This document shows, piece by piece, positions 43,893 through 53,000 of a DNA stretch of 64,000 bases. Below the pieces are notes generated by a model. It had not been told where the DNA came from, made no database searches, and saw only the letters and a program-made list of their open reading frames with translations. A program made the position numbers and the translations under genes. Numbering within the stretch: the stretch's first letter is position 1; each line of letters opens with the position of its first letter. Source of the DNA: JAJVID01 sp050247435 (lineage in GTDB: Bacteria > Acidobacteriota > Blastocatellia > RBC074); contig JBFWUF010000013.1 in assembly GCA_050247435.1 (NCBI GenBank), positions 62,001-126,000 of the forward strand, in the 5' to 3' direction.

Positions 43893-45278
43893 TTAGTTCG
43901 GACGTACCGTTGGCGGTGGCGCGGCGCCGCTTTCCGCCGATTGCCTGCCGCTGTTTTTCAGCCGCTCGACGATTTGCATTTCTTCCCGCGCGCGCTGCGG
44001 ATTTTTGAGCCGCGTGTAGAGCAACGCCAGGTTGTAATGCGCCTTTGAATCATCCGGGTTCAACTTCACTCCGGCTTCGAGCGACGCTTGCGCAAGCGGA
44101 TAATTTTTCAACTTCAGATACGTCGCGCCGAGCGCAATATGCGCGTGCGCGAACGACGGCGAAAGACGCAAGGCTCTTTCAAAGTATTTAATTGCGCGCT
44201 CATCCTCGTTCCGCTCCTGCGCGATCAGGCCCAGATAGTAAAAAGCTTCGGGCGCGCGATCATCTTTTTGAATGCTTTTCTCCAGCCACGCGCGCGCCTC
44301 GTCTGATTTCTTTTGGTTGAGCAGCGCGTAGCCCAGCAACATCTGCCCCTGCGCGTGATCGGGACGCAGTTTGAGAAATTGCCGGAAAGCCTGGGCGGCC
44401 TCGTCCACGTCCGGCTTCCTGAGCCACGTCACGCCCAGCAGAAAGTGATAAGACGGCTCATCGGCTTTGAGCGCAATCGCCCGCGAGAGCGCCACCTGCG
44501 CCTCGCCATTCAATTGCAGATCGAGCGCGAGCAGCGCGTACTTGTACAACAACGCGGGCAAATCACCGCCGGCGCGATTGAGATATTGCGCGGCGGCCTG
44601 CCGGTCTCTTTTCGCCTGCGCCAGCACGGCCAGACCGATCAGCGAGTTGTCATTCGCGCTGTCCGCCTGGAGCGCCGACAGATAACTGGCCTCAGCTTTA
44701 TCAACCACGCCTTTTTTGACGTATGCGTCGCCGAGCACTGCCAACAATGGCGCGGACCTCCGTCCGGCCTGCTCCGCGACGCGGACGCATTCATCAATGC
44801 GCCCCAGCGAAAACAGCAGCCAGACCAGCCTGTAAGCGGCCTCCGCGTTGTCAGGCTCCAGCCGCAGCGCCTCTTTCAATTCCGCGATGGTTTTCTCCGG
44901 CGCCCCCTTGAGCAGATAAAGCCGCGCCAGATTCAGATGCGCCCCGGCCAGCCGGTTATCCGCACGGACGGCGCGTGTGAAGAGCGCTTCCGCTTCATCC
45001 AGCTTTCCCTGCCGGGCGCGAATTGCGCCGAGCAGATTGAGAGCCGCCGCATCGTTCGGACTGGCTTTCAGAGCCTGATTCAATTCCCGTTCGGCTTCTT
45101 CAATCCGATTGCTCTGAATGAGCGCCGCCGCCTGCGCGAGCTTGCCCGAATCGCTTTGCGCCGATGCGTTCAATGGAGTGAGGAGAGGGGAGGCAAGAAA
45201 GGCAATAAGAGCAAAAAGAAGCAAAAAAACTTTTTTGCTTCCCCTCTCCTTCCTTTCCCGTTCGCGGTATAAATTCAT
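43893..45278 (-). CDS. Exported TPR-repeat protein
   Basis: A 461-residue protein with about ten tetratricopeptide repeats from residue 45 onward (recurring A-L-G-Y/F-A-P patterns such as AYLKLKNYPLAQASLEAG). The N-terminus is an Arg/Lys-rich stretch followed by a hydrophobic core (VFLLLFALIAFLASPLL) ending ASA, a signal peptide. Remarkably, codons for about residues 9-34 lie inside a hyphenated palindrome (45178-45253). It starts 20 bases after the CRTAC1-DUF4256 stop and ends 6 bases before the VWFA gene. TPRs mediate protein contacts. Confidence 0.9.
   Translation of the reverse strand: MNLYRERERKERGSKKVFLLLFALIAFLASPLLTPLNASAQSDSGKLAQAAALIQSNRIEEAERELNQALKASPNDAAALNLLGAIRARQGKLDEAEALFTRAVRADNRLAGAHLNLARLYLLKGAPEKTIAELKEALRLEPDNAEAAYRLVWLLFSLGRIDECVRVAEQAGRRSAPLLAVLGDAYVKKGVVDKAEASYLSALQADSANDNSLIGLAVLAQAKRDRQAAAQYLNRAGGDLPALLYKYALLALDLQLNGEAQVALSRAIALKADEPSYHFLLGVTWLRKPDVDEAAQAFRQFLKLRPDHAQGQMLLGYALLNQKKSDEARAWLEKSIQKDDRAPEAFYYLGLIAQERNEDERAIKYFERALRLSPSFAHAHIALGATYLKLKNYPLAQASLEAGVKLNPDDSKAHYNLALLYTRLKNPQRAREEMQIVERLKNSGRQSAESGAAPPPTVRPN
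45178..45253. repeat. Palindrome inside the TPR-gene signal-peptide coding region
   Basis: GTGAGGAGAGGGGAGGCAA (45178-45196) and its reverse complement at 45235-45253 match at 16 of 19 positions. The spacer is A/T-rich with GCAAAAAAAC-TTTTTTGC. The element is translated on the minus strand as the Arg/Lys and hydrophobic parts of the TPR protein's signal peptide. Confidence 0.65.
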
Positions 45279-45298
45279 ATTTAGCTGCCTGTCAGAGT

Positions 45299-47629
45299 TT
45301 AAACCCTTAACGAACCACGGAACCCTCTGGCGGCATAGTAAGATTCGGCGCCGTTGTGATAAACGAAGACCTTGTCGTAGCGACGATCACAAAAGATAGC
45401 GCCGCCGAGTTTTCTAATATCAGAAGGTGTTTTCACCCAGCTCGATGTTTTCGTATCGAACTGTCCCAGCTCCTGCAACTCTCGATATTCCTCTTCCGAT
45501 AAGATCTCGACACCCAGAGCTGCCGCCATATCAATAGCGTTATTTTCTGGTTTATGCTCCTTCCTCGATTCCAGCGCTTCGCGGTCGTAACAAACACTTC
45601 TGCGGCCTTTGGGACTTTCCGCCGAACAATCATAAAAAATGTATTCGCCCGTCTTCTTACCATAACCAATAACATCCGGTTCACCGCCGGTTCTTTCCAT
45701 TTCACTGAGTGACCACAGTTTTTCAGTATTAGCTTCCAGCCTTGCTTGTACTTTCGCCCATTCAAGACCTTTATGGCGGTTCATGTTTTTCTCAAAACGA
45801 GCTTTCAATGTTTTGAGTAGTTCTTCACGTTGTTTTGCTGTTATGTTTTTTGCTCTTTGCATTTTTATCCTGGCCTCTTTCTGCTCAATCAATCCCTGCC
45901 CTTCTTTGACCGTCAGAAACTTGTTCCCATAAACGTTGGCGATCTTGTCAACAGTTCCACTCGGCCAGCGGATTTCAATCAGTTCAATCTTCGTCCGTTT
46001 TTCCAGGCCGAAATGCAGCCGCAGGTCGCTTTGCGAAATGTAGCTCGCGCCGCTGCGCACTTCGTCAATCATCGTCAGATCGCCGGAGACGATTTTGACT
46101 TTGGCGCCGATGCCATCGCGGTTGCTTTTGACGCCAATCGTGCGGATTGCCACGAAGTTGTTCGCATTGCCGCCGTCGTTGCGCAGCAATTGTGGCGGGC
46201 CGTCCAGATCGTTGACGACCATATCAACATCGCCGTCGTTATCCAGATCGCCGAAGGCCACGCCGCGCCCGGCGCGCTCCTGCATCAGCGGCGCGCCTGC
46301 TTGCGCGGCCGTCTCGGTGAAGGTCCCGTTGCGGTTGTTGCGGTGCAGGAACTTGCGCTGGCGATAATGCTGCAACTGCGGATAAACGTGCCCGTTGGCG
46401 ATGAACAGGTCGCCCCAGCCGTCGTTGTCGTAATCGAGGAAATGCGTTCCCCAGCCGACATAAGGCATGCTGATCGTCGCCACGTTCGCCTTGTACGAAA
46501 CGTCGGTGAATGTGTTGCGCCCATCGTTATGATAGAGCGTGTTGTAATCGTCCACGAAGTTGGTCACGAAAATATCGAAGCGCCCGTCGTGATCGTAATC
46601 ACCAATCGCCACTCCCATACAGCCCTGTTCCGCGCCGTCCGCGCTGAGCGCCGCGCCGGAGATGAAGCCGATTTCCTTGAACGTGCCGTCGCCGTTGTTG
46701 TGATAAAGCAGGTTCGGCGTCGAATCGTTGGCGACGAAAATATCAATCAGCCCGTCATCATCGAAATCGCTGCACGCCACGCCCATCCCGAAATAGCCGT
46801 TTGGATCGTTGACTCCCGCCTTTTTGGAAACATCGGTGAACGTGCCGTCGCCGTTGTTGCGAAAGAGCGAATCGCCCGCGCCGCGCATCCCACGCGGGCC
46901 GCACTGCACGGCGACGCCTTTGTACTGGCAGGTTTTGTCCTTGCCGAATTCGGGCAGGTTGTTCAAGTCGTACTCGACGTAATTGGCGACGAACAGATCG
47001 AGCCTGCCGTCGCGGTCGTAATCCACGAAGGCCGCGCCGGTTGACCATCGCGGATCATTCACCCCGGCGGCCTGAGTGACATCGGTGAACGCGCCGTTGC
47101 CGTTGTTTTTGAAAAGATGATTGGCGCCCAGGCAGGTGACATACAGATCAACGAAGCCGTCATTGTTGTAATCGCCCGCCGCCGCGCCCATTCCCCAGCC
47201 GATGTCGCCGACGCCTGCTTTGCCGGTGACATCGGTGAATGTGCCGTCGCCGTTGTTGCGATAGAGCGCGCTGCGCGTCTTCCCGCCGGACTTCAACAAA
47301 TCAACGCTCAGCGAGTTGACGAAGTAAATATCCAGCCAGCCGTCGTTGTCGTAATCGAAAGCGGCCACTCCGCCGCTCATTGATTCGACCAGATATTTCT
47401 TGTCGGGCGACGCGGCGTGCCGGAACGTGATGCCCGCCTGCGCGGTGATGTCAGTAAAACGAACCGTCACGGGCTGATCGCCGACGATCGGCTTGGAGAG
47501 CAAAATCAACACAAAGAGGCAAAGGGACAAAGGGACAAAGAATCTGAAGAAAAAAGACAGTTCATCCCCACAAACTCCCTTTGAACCTTTGATCCTTTGA
47601 TCCTTTGTGTTGAAAAAAATCTTCATCAT
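45299..47629 (-). CDS. CRTAC1-type FG-GAP/ASPIC protein fused to a C-terminal DUF4256 domain
   Basis: A 776-residue exported protein. After an unusual signal region (1-48), residues 55-480 are FG-GAP/VCBS beta-propeller repeats rich in Ca-binding-like DYDNDGWLD and NNGDGTFTDV. Residues 490-575 are an ASPIC/UnbV domain (DGIGAKVKIVSG, IEIRWPSGTVDKI). From Met590 (45862) to the end the sequence is a DUF4256 domain (ELLKTLKARFEKNMNRHKG, GGAIFCDRRYDKVFVYHNG), normally a separate protein of about 185 residues. No stop separates the parts, but AGGA lies 6 bases before the Met590 codon, so DUF4256 may also be made alone. The DUF4256 portion has clearly lower GC. Function unknown. Confidence 0.9.
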   Translation of the reverse strand: MMKIFFNTKDQRIKGSKGVCGDELSFFFRFFVPLSLCLFVLILLSKPIVGDQPVTVRFTDITAQAGITFRHAASPDKKYLVESMSGGVAAFDYDNDGWLDIYFVNSLSVDLLKSGGKTRSALYRNNGDGTFTDVTGKAGVGDIGWGMGAAAGDYNNDGFVDLYVTCLGANHLFKNNGNGAFTDVTQAAGVNDPRWSTGAAFVDYDRDGRLDLFVANYVEYDLNNLPEFGKDKTCQYKGVAVQCGPRGMRGAGDSLFRNNGDGTFTDVSKKAGVNDPNGYFGMGVACSDFDDDGLIDIFVANDSTPNLLYHNNGDGTFKEIGFISGAALSADGAEQGCMGVAIGDYDHDGRFDIFVTNFVDDYNTLYHNDGRNTFTDVSYKANVATISMPYVGWGTHFLDYDNDGWGDLFIANGHVYPQLQHYRQRKFLHRNNRNGTFTETAAQAGAPLMQERAGRGVAFGDLDNDGDVDMVVNDLDGPPQLLRNDGGNANNFVAIRTIGVKSNRDGIGAKVKIVSGDLTMIDEVRSGASYISQSDLRLHFGLEKRTKIELIEIRWPSGTVDKIANVYGNKFLTVKEGQGLIEQKEARIKMQRAKNITAKQREELLKTLKARFEKNMNRHKGLEWAKVQARLEANTEKLWSLSEMERTGGEPDVIGYGKKTGEYIFYDCSAESPKGRRSVCYDREALESRKEHKPENNAIDMAAALGVEILSEEEYRELQELGQFDTKTSSWVKTPSDIRKLGGAIFCDRRYDKVFVYHNGAESYYAARGFRGSLRV
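47506..47613. repeat. Dispersed palindromic repeat (AAAGG type), coding copy
   Basis: The arms 47506-47533 and 47586-47613 match at 23 of 28 positions as reverse complements. Sequence and order of blocks match the intergenic copy at 16436-16546. On the minus strand it is translated as residues 6-41 of the CRTAC1 fusion, including NTKDQRIKGSKG and the hydrophobic run FFFRFFVPLSLCLFVLIL. Confidence 0.8.
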
Positions 47630-47641
47630 CTTTCGTGAAAG

Positions 47642-49855
47642 TCACGGGTTTGCCTGCCCGCGCTCCTTCGCTTTCAGCCGGTTGGAGATTTCGATCTGGC
47701 TTTCGCCTTCGGCTTTGCGTCCGGCGGCCAGATAAGCGCGGCCCAATTGGTAATGAACATAAGCCTCGCCGGGCTTGAGCTTCGCCGCCGTTTCCAGCCG
47801 CTCGATTGCTTCTTTCGTGTTTCCCTGCAGCAGCAGCGCCTTGCCCAGTTCGTAATGCGCTTCGGCGTAATCGGGGCGCAGCGCGATGATCTCGCGCATA
47901 AGCTCAACGCCAAGCTCAGTTTTCTGATTCGCCAGCAGCGCAAAGCCGAGATGATAGCGCGCCTGAATGTCGTTCGGGTTGACGGCGATTTCGCTTTCAA
48001 ATTCGCGCGCCGCGTCGTCGAGCTTGCCCTGGTTGACGTAAATCATGCCGGTGTAAAAATGCGCCAACCGCGTCTTGCCGTCCATTGCCAGCGCCGTCCT
48101 CAACTCTTCCAGCGATTTCTCGGTCTCGCCCTGATCGTAATAAATCTGTCCGAGCAGGATGTGAAGCTGCGGGCTGCTGCCGTGCAACGCGATCATCCGC
48201 TGCACAACCTGATTGGCGGCTTCGCGCTTGTTCTGTTTGATCAGCGAGATGCCGAGCATGTAATACAACCCGGCGTCAGTGGTTTTCACCGCGACGACTT
48301 CGGAGAGCAGTTCGGACGCGAGCGAATAACGATCCGTCATGAAGCAACTCGCGCCGAGCAACTGCTTTGCCGCGACGTTCGGCGGATTGATTTTCAGTTC
48401 GCTCTCAAGCGGCGCAATCGCCTGCTCGTACAACTCAGCTTTGTAACAGGCCAGCCCCCAGTTGAAATGAATCTCGGCGAGTTGCGGATTCCAGCGGGCG
48501 GCTTGCGCGAACTGCTGCGCCGCCGCGCGAAAATCCTGCCGTTCGGCGCGCAGCAAACCGATGTTGTTGTGCGCGCTGGCGACGACTTTGGCGTAATAAT
48601 CCTCGCCGCTTTTGAACTCCGCCGCGGCTTTTTCATCAACCGCCTTCGGCTCCGCTGAAACCATCTCGCTGACTTTGCGGTCAGGCTCGCCCGCGCTGTC
48701 CGGGTTCAGGTAAAGCGCGGTTTTCAGTTCTTCGCTTTTCAGGCCCTCGGCTTTGATCTCCGCCGCCAGCTTCAACTCCCGCTCGCCTTCTTCCGCGCGA
48801 CCGGCTCGGAGCAGCGCCTGCCCCAACTGGTAATGCGCACGGCCAACCTGATAATCGTTGTGGCTGACAGCAAGGTTGAGGGCGATGCTTTTTCTGAGCG
48901 CTTCAATCGCGCGGTCGCGCTGATCCAGCGCCTGGTACGCCTGGGCAAGCTGAAAGTAAGGATCGGGATTATCGGGCCGGAGTCGGCAGGCCTTTTCGAG
49001 CAAGCTGGCCGCCTGTTCCAGCCGCCGCTCTTTCAGATGAATGATGCCGAGATAGTAATTGGCGAAGTAATCGTCCGGGTTCGAGGCCAACGCGATTTTG
49101 AACTCTTCGGCGGCATCGTTGAATCTGGCCGTGCCGTCTTTGAGCAGGTAAGTCAGCCCCAGGTAGTAATGCGCGTGCGAAGATTTGGGATCGAGCGCGA
49201 CGGCCTTTTTGAATTCTGCTATCGCTTCCGAAAAGAAAGCCGCTTCGCGGTAAGCCCGGCCAAAGCTGATGTGCAACTCGGCGCGGTCGCCAAGCTCGCG
49301 GAGCATCCGATTGAAAACCTGCTGCGCCGGAACGAACTGACGTTGTTTCAGGTGAGCCAGCCCCAGCGTGTACGCGACATCGTAATCGCGCGGCGCGAGT
49401 TTAAGCGCCGTTTCAAGTTCGGTTGCGGCTTTGACGAAATCTCCGCGCATGAACCAGGTCTTGCCGAGCAGTTGACGCGCGGCGGCGTCCTGCGGATTGC
49501 GCGCAAGCAGCTTTTGCAGCGGCGCAAAAGCTTTTTCATATTGCCCGGCGTCGAAGCGGGCAATCGCCAGATCAATCAGAATTTCAGGCAGAATTTCAGA
49601 TGAATCGGGTTGGTTGAGAGCGGCGGATTCAAGAGCCGTCACGGCCTTCTCGTATGACTTTTGCGCCAGGTAGATTTTTCCAAGCCTGCCGTAGCCTTCG
49701 GACAGAATGGCCGTGAATTCGGCTTCGGCGGCTACGAGATCGCCCGCGCGCCTGTGCGCTTCCGCAGTTTCATAATGCCGCCGGATTGAATCCTGAGAGG
49801 AGGGCGTGACGACGAGCAGAAACAGAAGAGGAATGAAGACCGAACGAAAATTCAT
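47642..49855 (-). CDS. Large exported TPR-repeat protein
   Basis: A 737-residue protein with signal peptide (1-21, ending PSSQDS) and about 18 tetratricopeptide repeats across residues 25-730, in two arrays separated by a less regular region near 370-400. Typical units are YFANYYLGIIHLKERRLEQA and AHYYLGLTYLLKDG. It is the first gene of the operon with the CRTAC1 fusion, which starts 12 bases after its stop. A scaffold for the secreted CRTAC1 and VWFA proteins is inferred. No strong ribosome binding site is visible before the ATG. Confidence 0.9.
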   Translation of the reverse strand: MNFRSVFIPLLFLLVVTPSSQDSIRRHYETAEAHRRAGDLVAAEAEFTAILSEGYGRLGKIYLAQKSYEKAVTALESAALNQPDSSEILPEILIDLAIARFDAGQYEKAFAPLQKLLARNPQDAAARQLLGKTWFMRGDFVKAATELETALKLAPRDYDVAYTLGLAHLKQRQFVPAQQVFNRMLRELGDRAELHISFGRAYREAAFFSEAIAEFKKAVALDPKSSHAHYYLGLTYLLKDGTARFNDAAEEFKIALASNPDDYFANYYLGIIHLKERRLEQAASLLEKACRLRPDNPDPYFQLAQAYQALDQRDRAIEALRKSIALNLAVSHNDYQVGRAHYQLGQALLRAGRAEEGERELKLAAEIKAEGLKSEELKTALYLNPDSAGEPDRKVSEMVSAEPKAVDEKAAAEFKSGEDYYAKVVASAHNNIGLLRAERQDFRAAAQQFAQAARWNPQLAEIHFNWGLACYKAELYEQAIAPLESELKINPPNVAAKQLLGASCFMTDRYSLASELLSEVVAVKTTDAGLYYMLGISLIKQNKREAANQVVQRMIALHGSSPQLHILLGQIYYDQGETEKSLEELRTALAMDGKTRLAHFYTGMIYVNQGKLDDAAREFESEIAVNPNDIQARYHLGFALLANQKTELGVELMREIIALRPDYAEAHYELGKALLLQGNTKEAIERLETAAKLKPGEAYVHYQLGRAYLAAGRKAEGESQIEISNRLKAKERGQANP

Positions 49856-49881
49856 ACGCGGACAAGCAAATATTTTGCGGC

Positions 49882-49956
49882 AGCGCGGCAGCGTATGGAG
49901 TGCGGCGAGTCCTCGCCGCTTTGGCTCGCTTCCCGAACTCCATCCGAGGCCGCGCT
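49882..49956. repeat. Cruciform-like palindromic element (ATGGAGTGCGGCGAG type)
   Basis: The outer arms 49882-49905 and 49933-49956 match at 20 of 24 positions. An inner perfect hairpin, GCGGCGAG-TC-CTCGCCGC (49902-49919), shares the edge of the left arm. It lies in the leader region of the TPR operon, between it and the second Oar-like receptor gene. Confidence 0.7.
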
Positions 49957-50035
49957 ACTGGCAACTGCTGTAAGTCAAGACGGAGGGCCGAATACTGATA
50001 GCCCTCCGTCTTGTGATTTGCGAGTCTGGATTATC

Positions 50036-53000
50036 TCAGAAAGTGAACTTCAATCCGAACTGGATTTCACGTGGGCCTCGGTTGCCGCCAAGCCTCCCAA
50101 AGTTCGTATTGGTTGACTTGCCGAAGTCCGCGTTGGAGGAGACGTTCTGCAAAGACAGGCCGGTATCAACTGTCGTGAAGTTCACATGGTTGAAGAGATT
50201 GAACATCTCGGCCCGGAACTGGATGCCATAACGCTCGCGCACTCGCCAGTTCTTGTTGATCGAGAAGTCAATGTTCTTGACGCCCGGCCCGACCACGACG
50301 CCACGCCCCAGACTGCCGAATCTTCCGACGCCGGGCAAGGCGAACGCCGCCGGGTTGAGGTACTGCAACGGATTGCTCGACTTGAGATAAATCGGCGCGC
50401 CTGAAACCAGGTCCGGACGCTGAGAGCCTGCGCCGCCCAGTCCAGCCGTGTCCGCGCCGCTGGTGATGTCAATCGGTCTGCCATCGAGCAGCGAGAGAAT
50501 TCCGTTGACCTGCCAGTCCCCCAGGATGTTGCTGGCGAACGCGCCCCAACTCTTGAACGAGGGCAGCACGTAAACCACGTTGCCGACAAACATATGCCGG
50601 CGGTCGAGGTCTGCCGTGCCGCGATCAAGCTCGTAGTTGAACGGGTCGGTCGTGGCGCTGGTGTATGAAGTCAGCGGAATGTTCGTGATGGCGTGGCTCC
50701 AGGTGTAAGCCGCCTGGAACGCCAGCCGGTCGGAGAAGCGGCGATTGACCCAAAGCTGGAACGCGTTGTAGGACGAGTTGCCAGTGGATTCAGTCCCGTT
50801 GATTGGGCCAAGTCCTACGCGAACGCGGTTGGCGTCAATCAGACCTTGAACGGCATCCGGATCGAACCGCTGGGCCTGGGCAAGCTGTGGTCTGATGCTC
50901 AGCGCCGGAGGATTGTATTCCACACCGCGCCGCCAGATGTGAACGCCATGGTTGCCGATGTAAGAAGCTTCGACCACTGTATCCTTCAGCACTTCGCGGG
51001 AGACAGTGACGTTCCATTGCCAGCTCTCGGGTGGGCGGAAGTCAACATTGGTCGCCTGGAACGAGGTGTTTGAACCCACGCCCGCGACTGCGTTCTTCAA
51101 TCCGGGGCCTATGGTGTCCAGGCTGCGGCAGGTCGGACAATCAGCCAGAGTCGTTCCGCCCTGCCAGCCGGAATCAACTGTGGTTGTCCAGGGAGGATTG
51201 CTTGCCATTCGGAGCAGGTCTTCAATGACCTGTGAACGGCTCATATAGCGTCCGGCCCCCAATCGGAGCGCGGTCTTGCCGTCGCCGAAGAGGTCCCAGG
51301 CGATGCCCAGTCGCGGCTGGAAGCCAAAATTGTAAGGATTGACCAGCGAACGAGTCAGCCCGGCCTGCTCCGCCTGATTGGCCTGAACCAGGCCGCTCAG
51401 CGGATTCTTGCCGTCATATCGGCTCAGAATGTAGTTGCTGACGCGATCATCATCCGAATATGCCGGAGCGTAGCGCGACCACCGCAAGCCCAGGGTGAGC
51501 GTGACGCGCGGACTGAATTTCCAAGTGTCGTTCCCATAAAATTCAATATCGTGCCAGCGGCCCAGTGTTCTCTCCTGATGATCTTTTTCAGTGTACTCGG
51601 TCAGCGGCAGGTCTTTAAGCAGCAACTCGGAAATCAGATTGCCGGTTCGTCCGTTGCTTGACTGAACGGTGTAAAGACCGCTGGCGCCATCGAAGAACTC
51701 GTCCTTGATGTTGTGGCTGATAAGCCCGCCGAATTTAAGGCTGTGGCCGCCCGCGACCTTCGAGAAATCATCCTTGAAAACCCAGAGATCTTCGTGGTTG
51801 TCCCAGGGCGCTTGATGCCACAAGGTCGGATAACCATCCGTGCCCCAGCCGACGGTCGGAAGGCCGGTGCCCTTGACGCGCGGGAAGACGGTCGGGAATT
51901 TGGAGGCGATCTCCTCGTTGAGCGCCTCGCCCGCCTTGTTCGTGGTCACGAAGATGTCGTTGCCCGAACGCGAGAACTGAAACTCGTTGACGGCGGATGA
52001 AGTTATCGTGTTTGTCAGCTTGACGACGAAACTCTTGCTGGGCTGATTCCAATCCGAACTCAGAGTCGGGAAGGGAGTGTTGCCCCAGAAATTGCCCGCC
52101 GCGTTTTCTCGATCCCAGGCCTCGTTGATGAAGCGAACCATCAGGTTCATCTTGCTGCTGATCGTCACGTCGCCGCGAATCAGGTCCTGGCGCGTGCGTA
52201 CAGGTTCGAGCGTCGAGGTGATCCAGTTAGTTCCCGTCGGATCAGACAGATTATTGGGGAGGGGGAAGATTTTCATGATGGCCAGGCCAGCGGGGCTGAG
52301 CCGATTGGCGGGAATCTTGTTGCCCGGGAATGGCTGGCCAGTCAGTGGATCTGTCGGAATCGCCGCCGTGCGAATCGGCCCGCTGAAATCGCCGACACGC
52401 TCCTGCGCGGTCGGGACTTTGGCGCTCAGCACTGTACCGCGCCCTTCACGGCGCCATTCCTCCGACCAGAAGAAGAAGATGCGGTCTTTCTTGATCGGCC
52501 CGTTGACGTTGAAGCCGAAGTTGTTATACCGAAGTTTCTGTTTGGGCTGTCCCGCTGAATTCAGGAAGTAATCGGTGGCGTTGAGCGCGTCATTGCGGAG
52601 AAATTCAAAGGCCGCGCCGTGATAACTATTGCCGCCGCCTTTGGTGATCAGATTGATGACGGCGCCCTGCGCCTGGCCGTATTCCGCGCTGAAGGCGTTG
52701 CGTTCGACACGGAACTCTTGGATCGCATCAACCGAAGGGAAGACCAGCAGCGTGGCGTTCGACCCGACGTCCATGTTGTTGACGCCGTCAACCGTCCACA
52801 AATTCGCGTTCGACTGGTTTCCGTTGACCGCCATGTCAACGTTGGAATCAAGCCCGGTGCCGCGCGCAGCGAACGACCCGGCAGTCGAAACGCCAGGAAT
52901 CATCGTGACCAGCGCGGCGTAATTGCGCCCGTTCAGGGGCAGTTCGGTGACCTGTTTCTCTGAAACGAGGCTGCTCACCTTGCCGCCAGTGACATCCACC

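Noticed and set aside
45830..47044. 404-codon plus-strand open frame opposite the CRTAC1 gene
   Set aside because: Shadow of the FG-GAP repeats; no domain pattern and no ribosome binding site logic.
47506..47613. CRISPR-like repeat array
   Set aside because: The repeated AAAGG units form an inverted repeat with two arms, not regularly spaced direct repeats with unique spacers; no cas genes are in the window.
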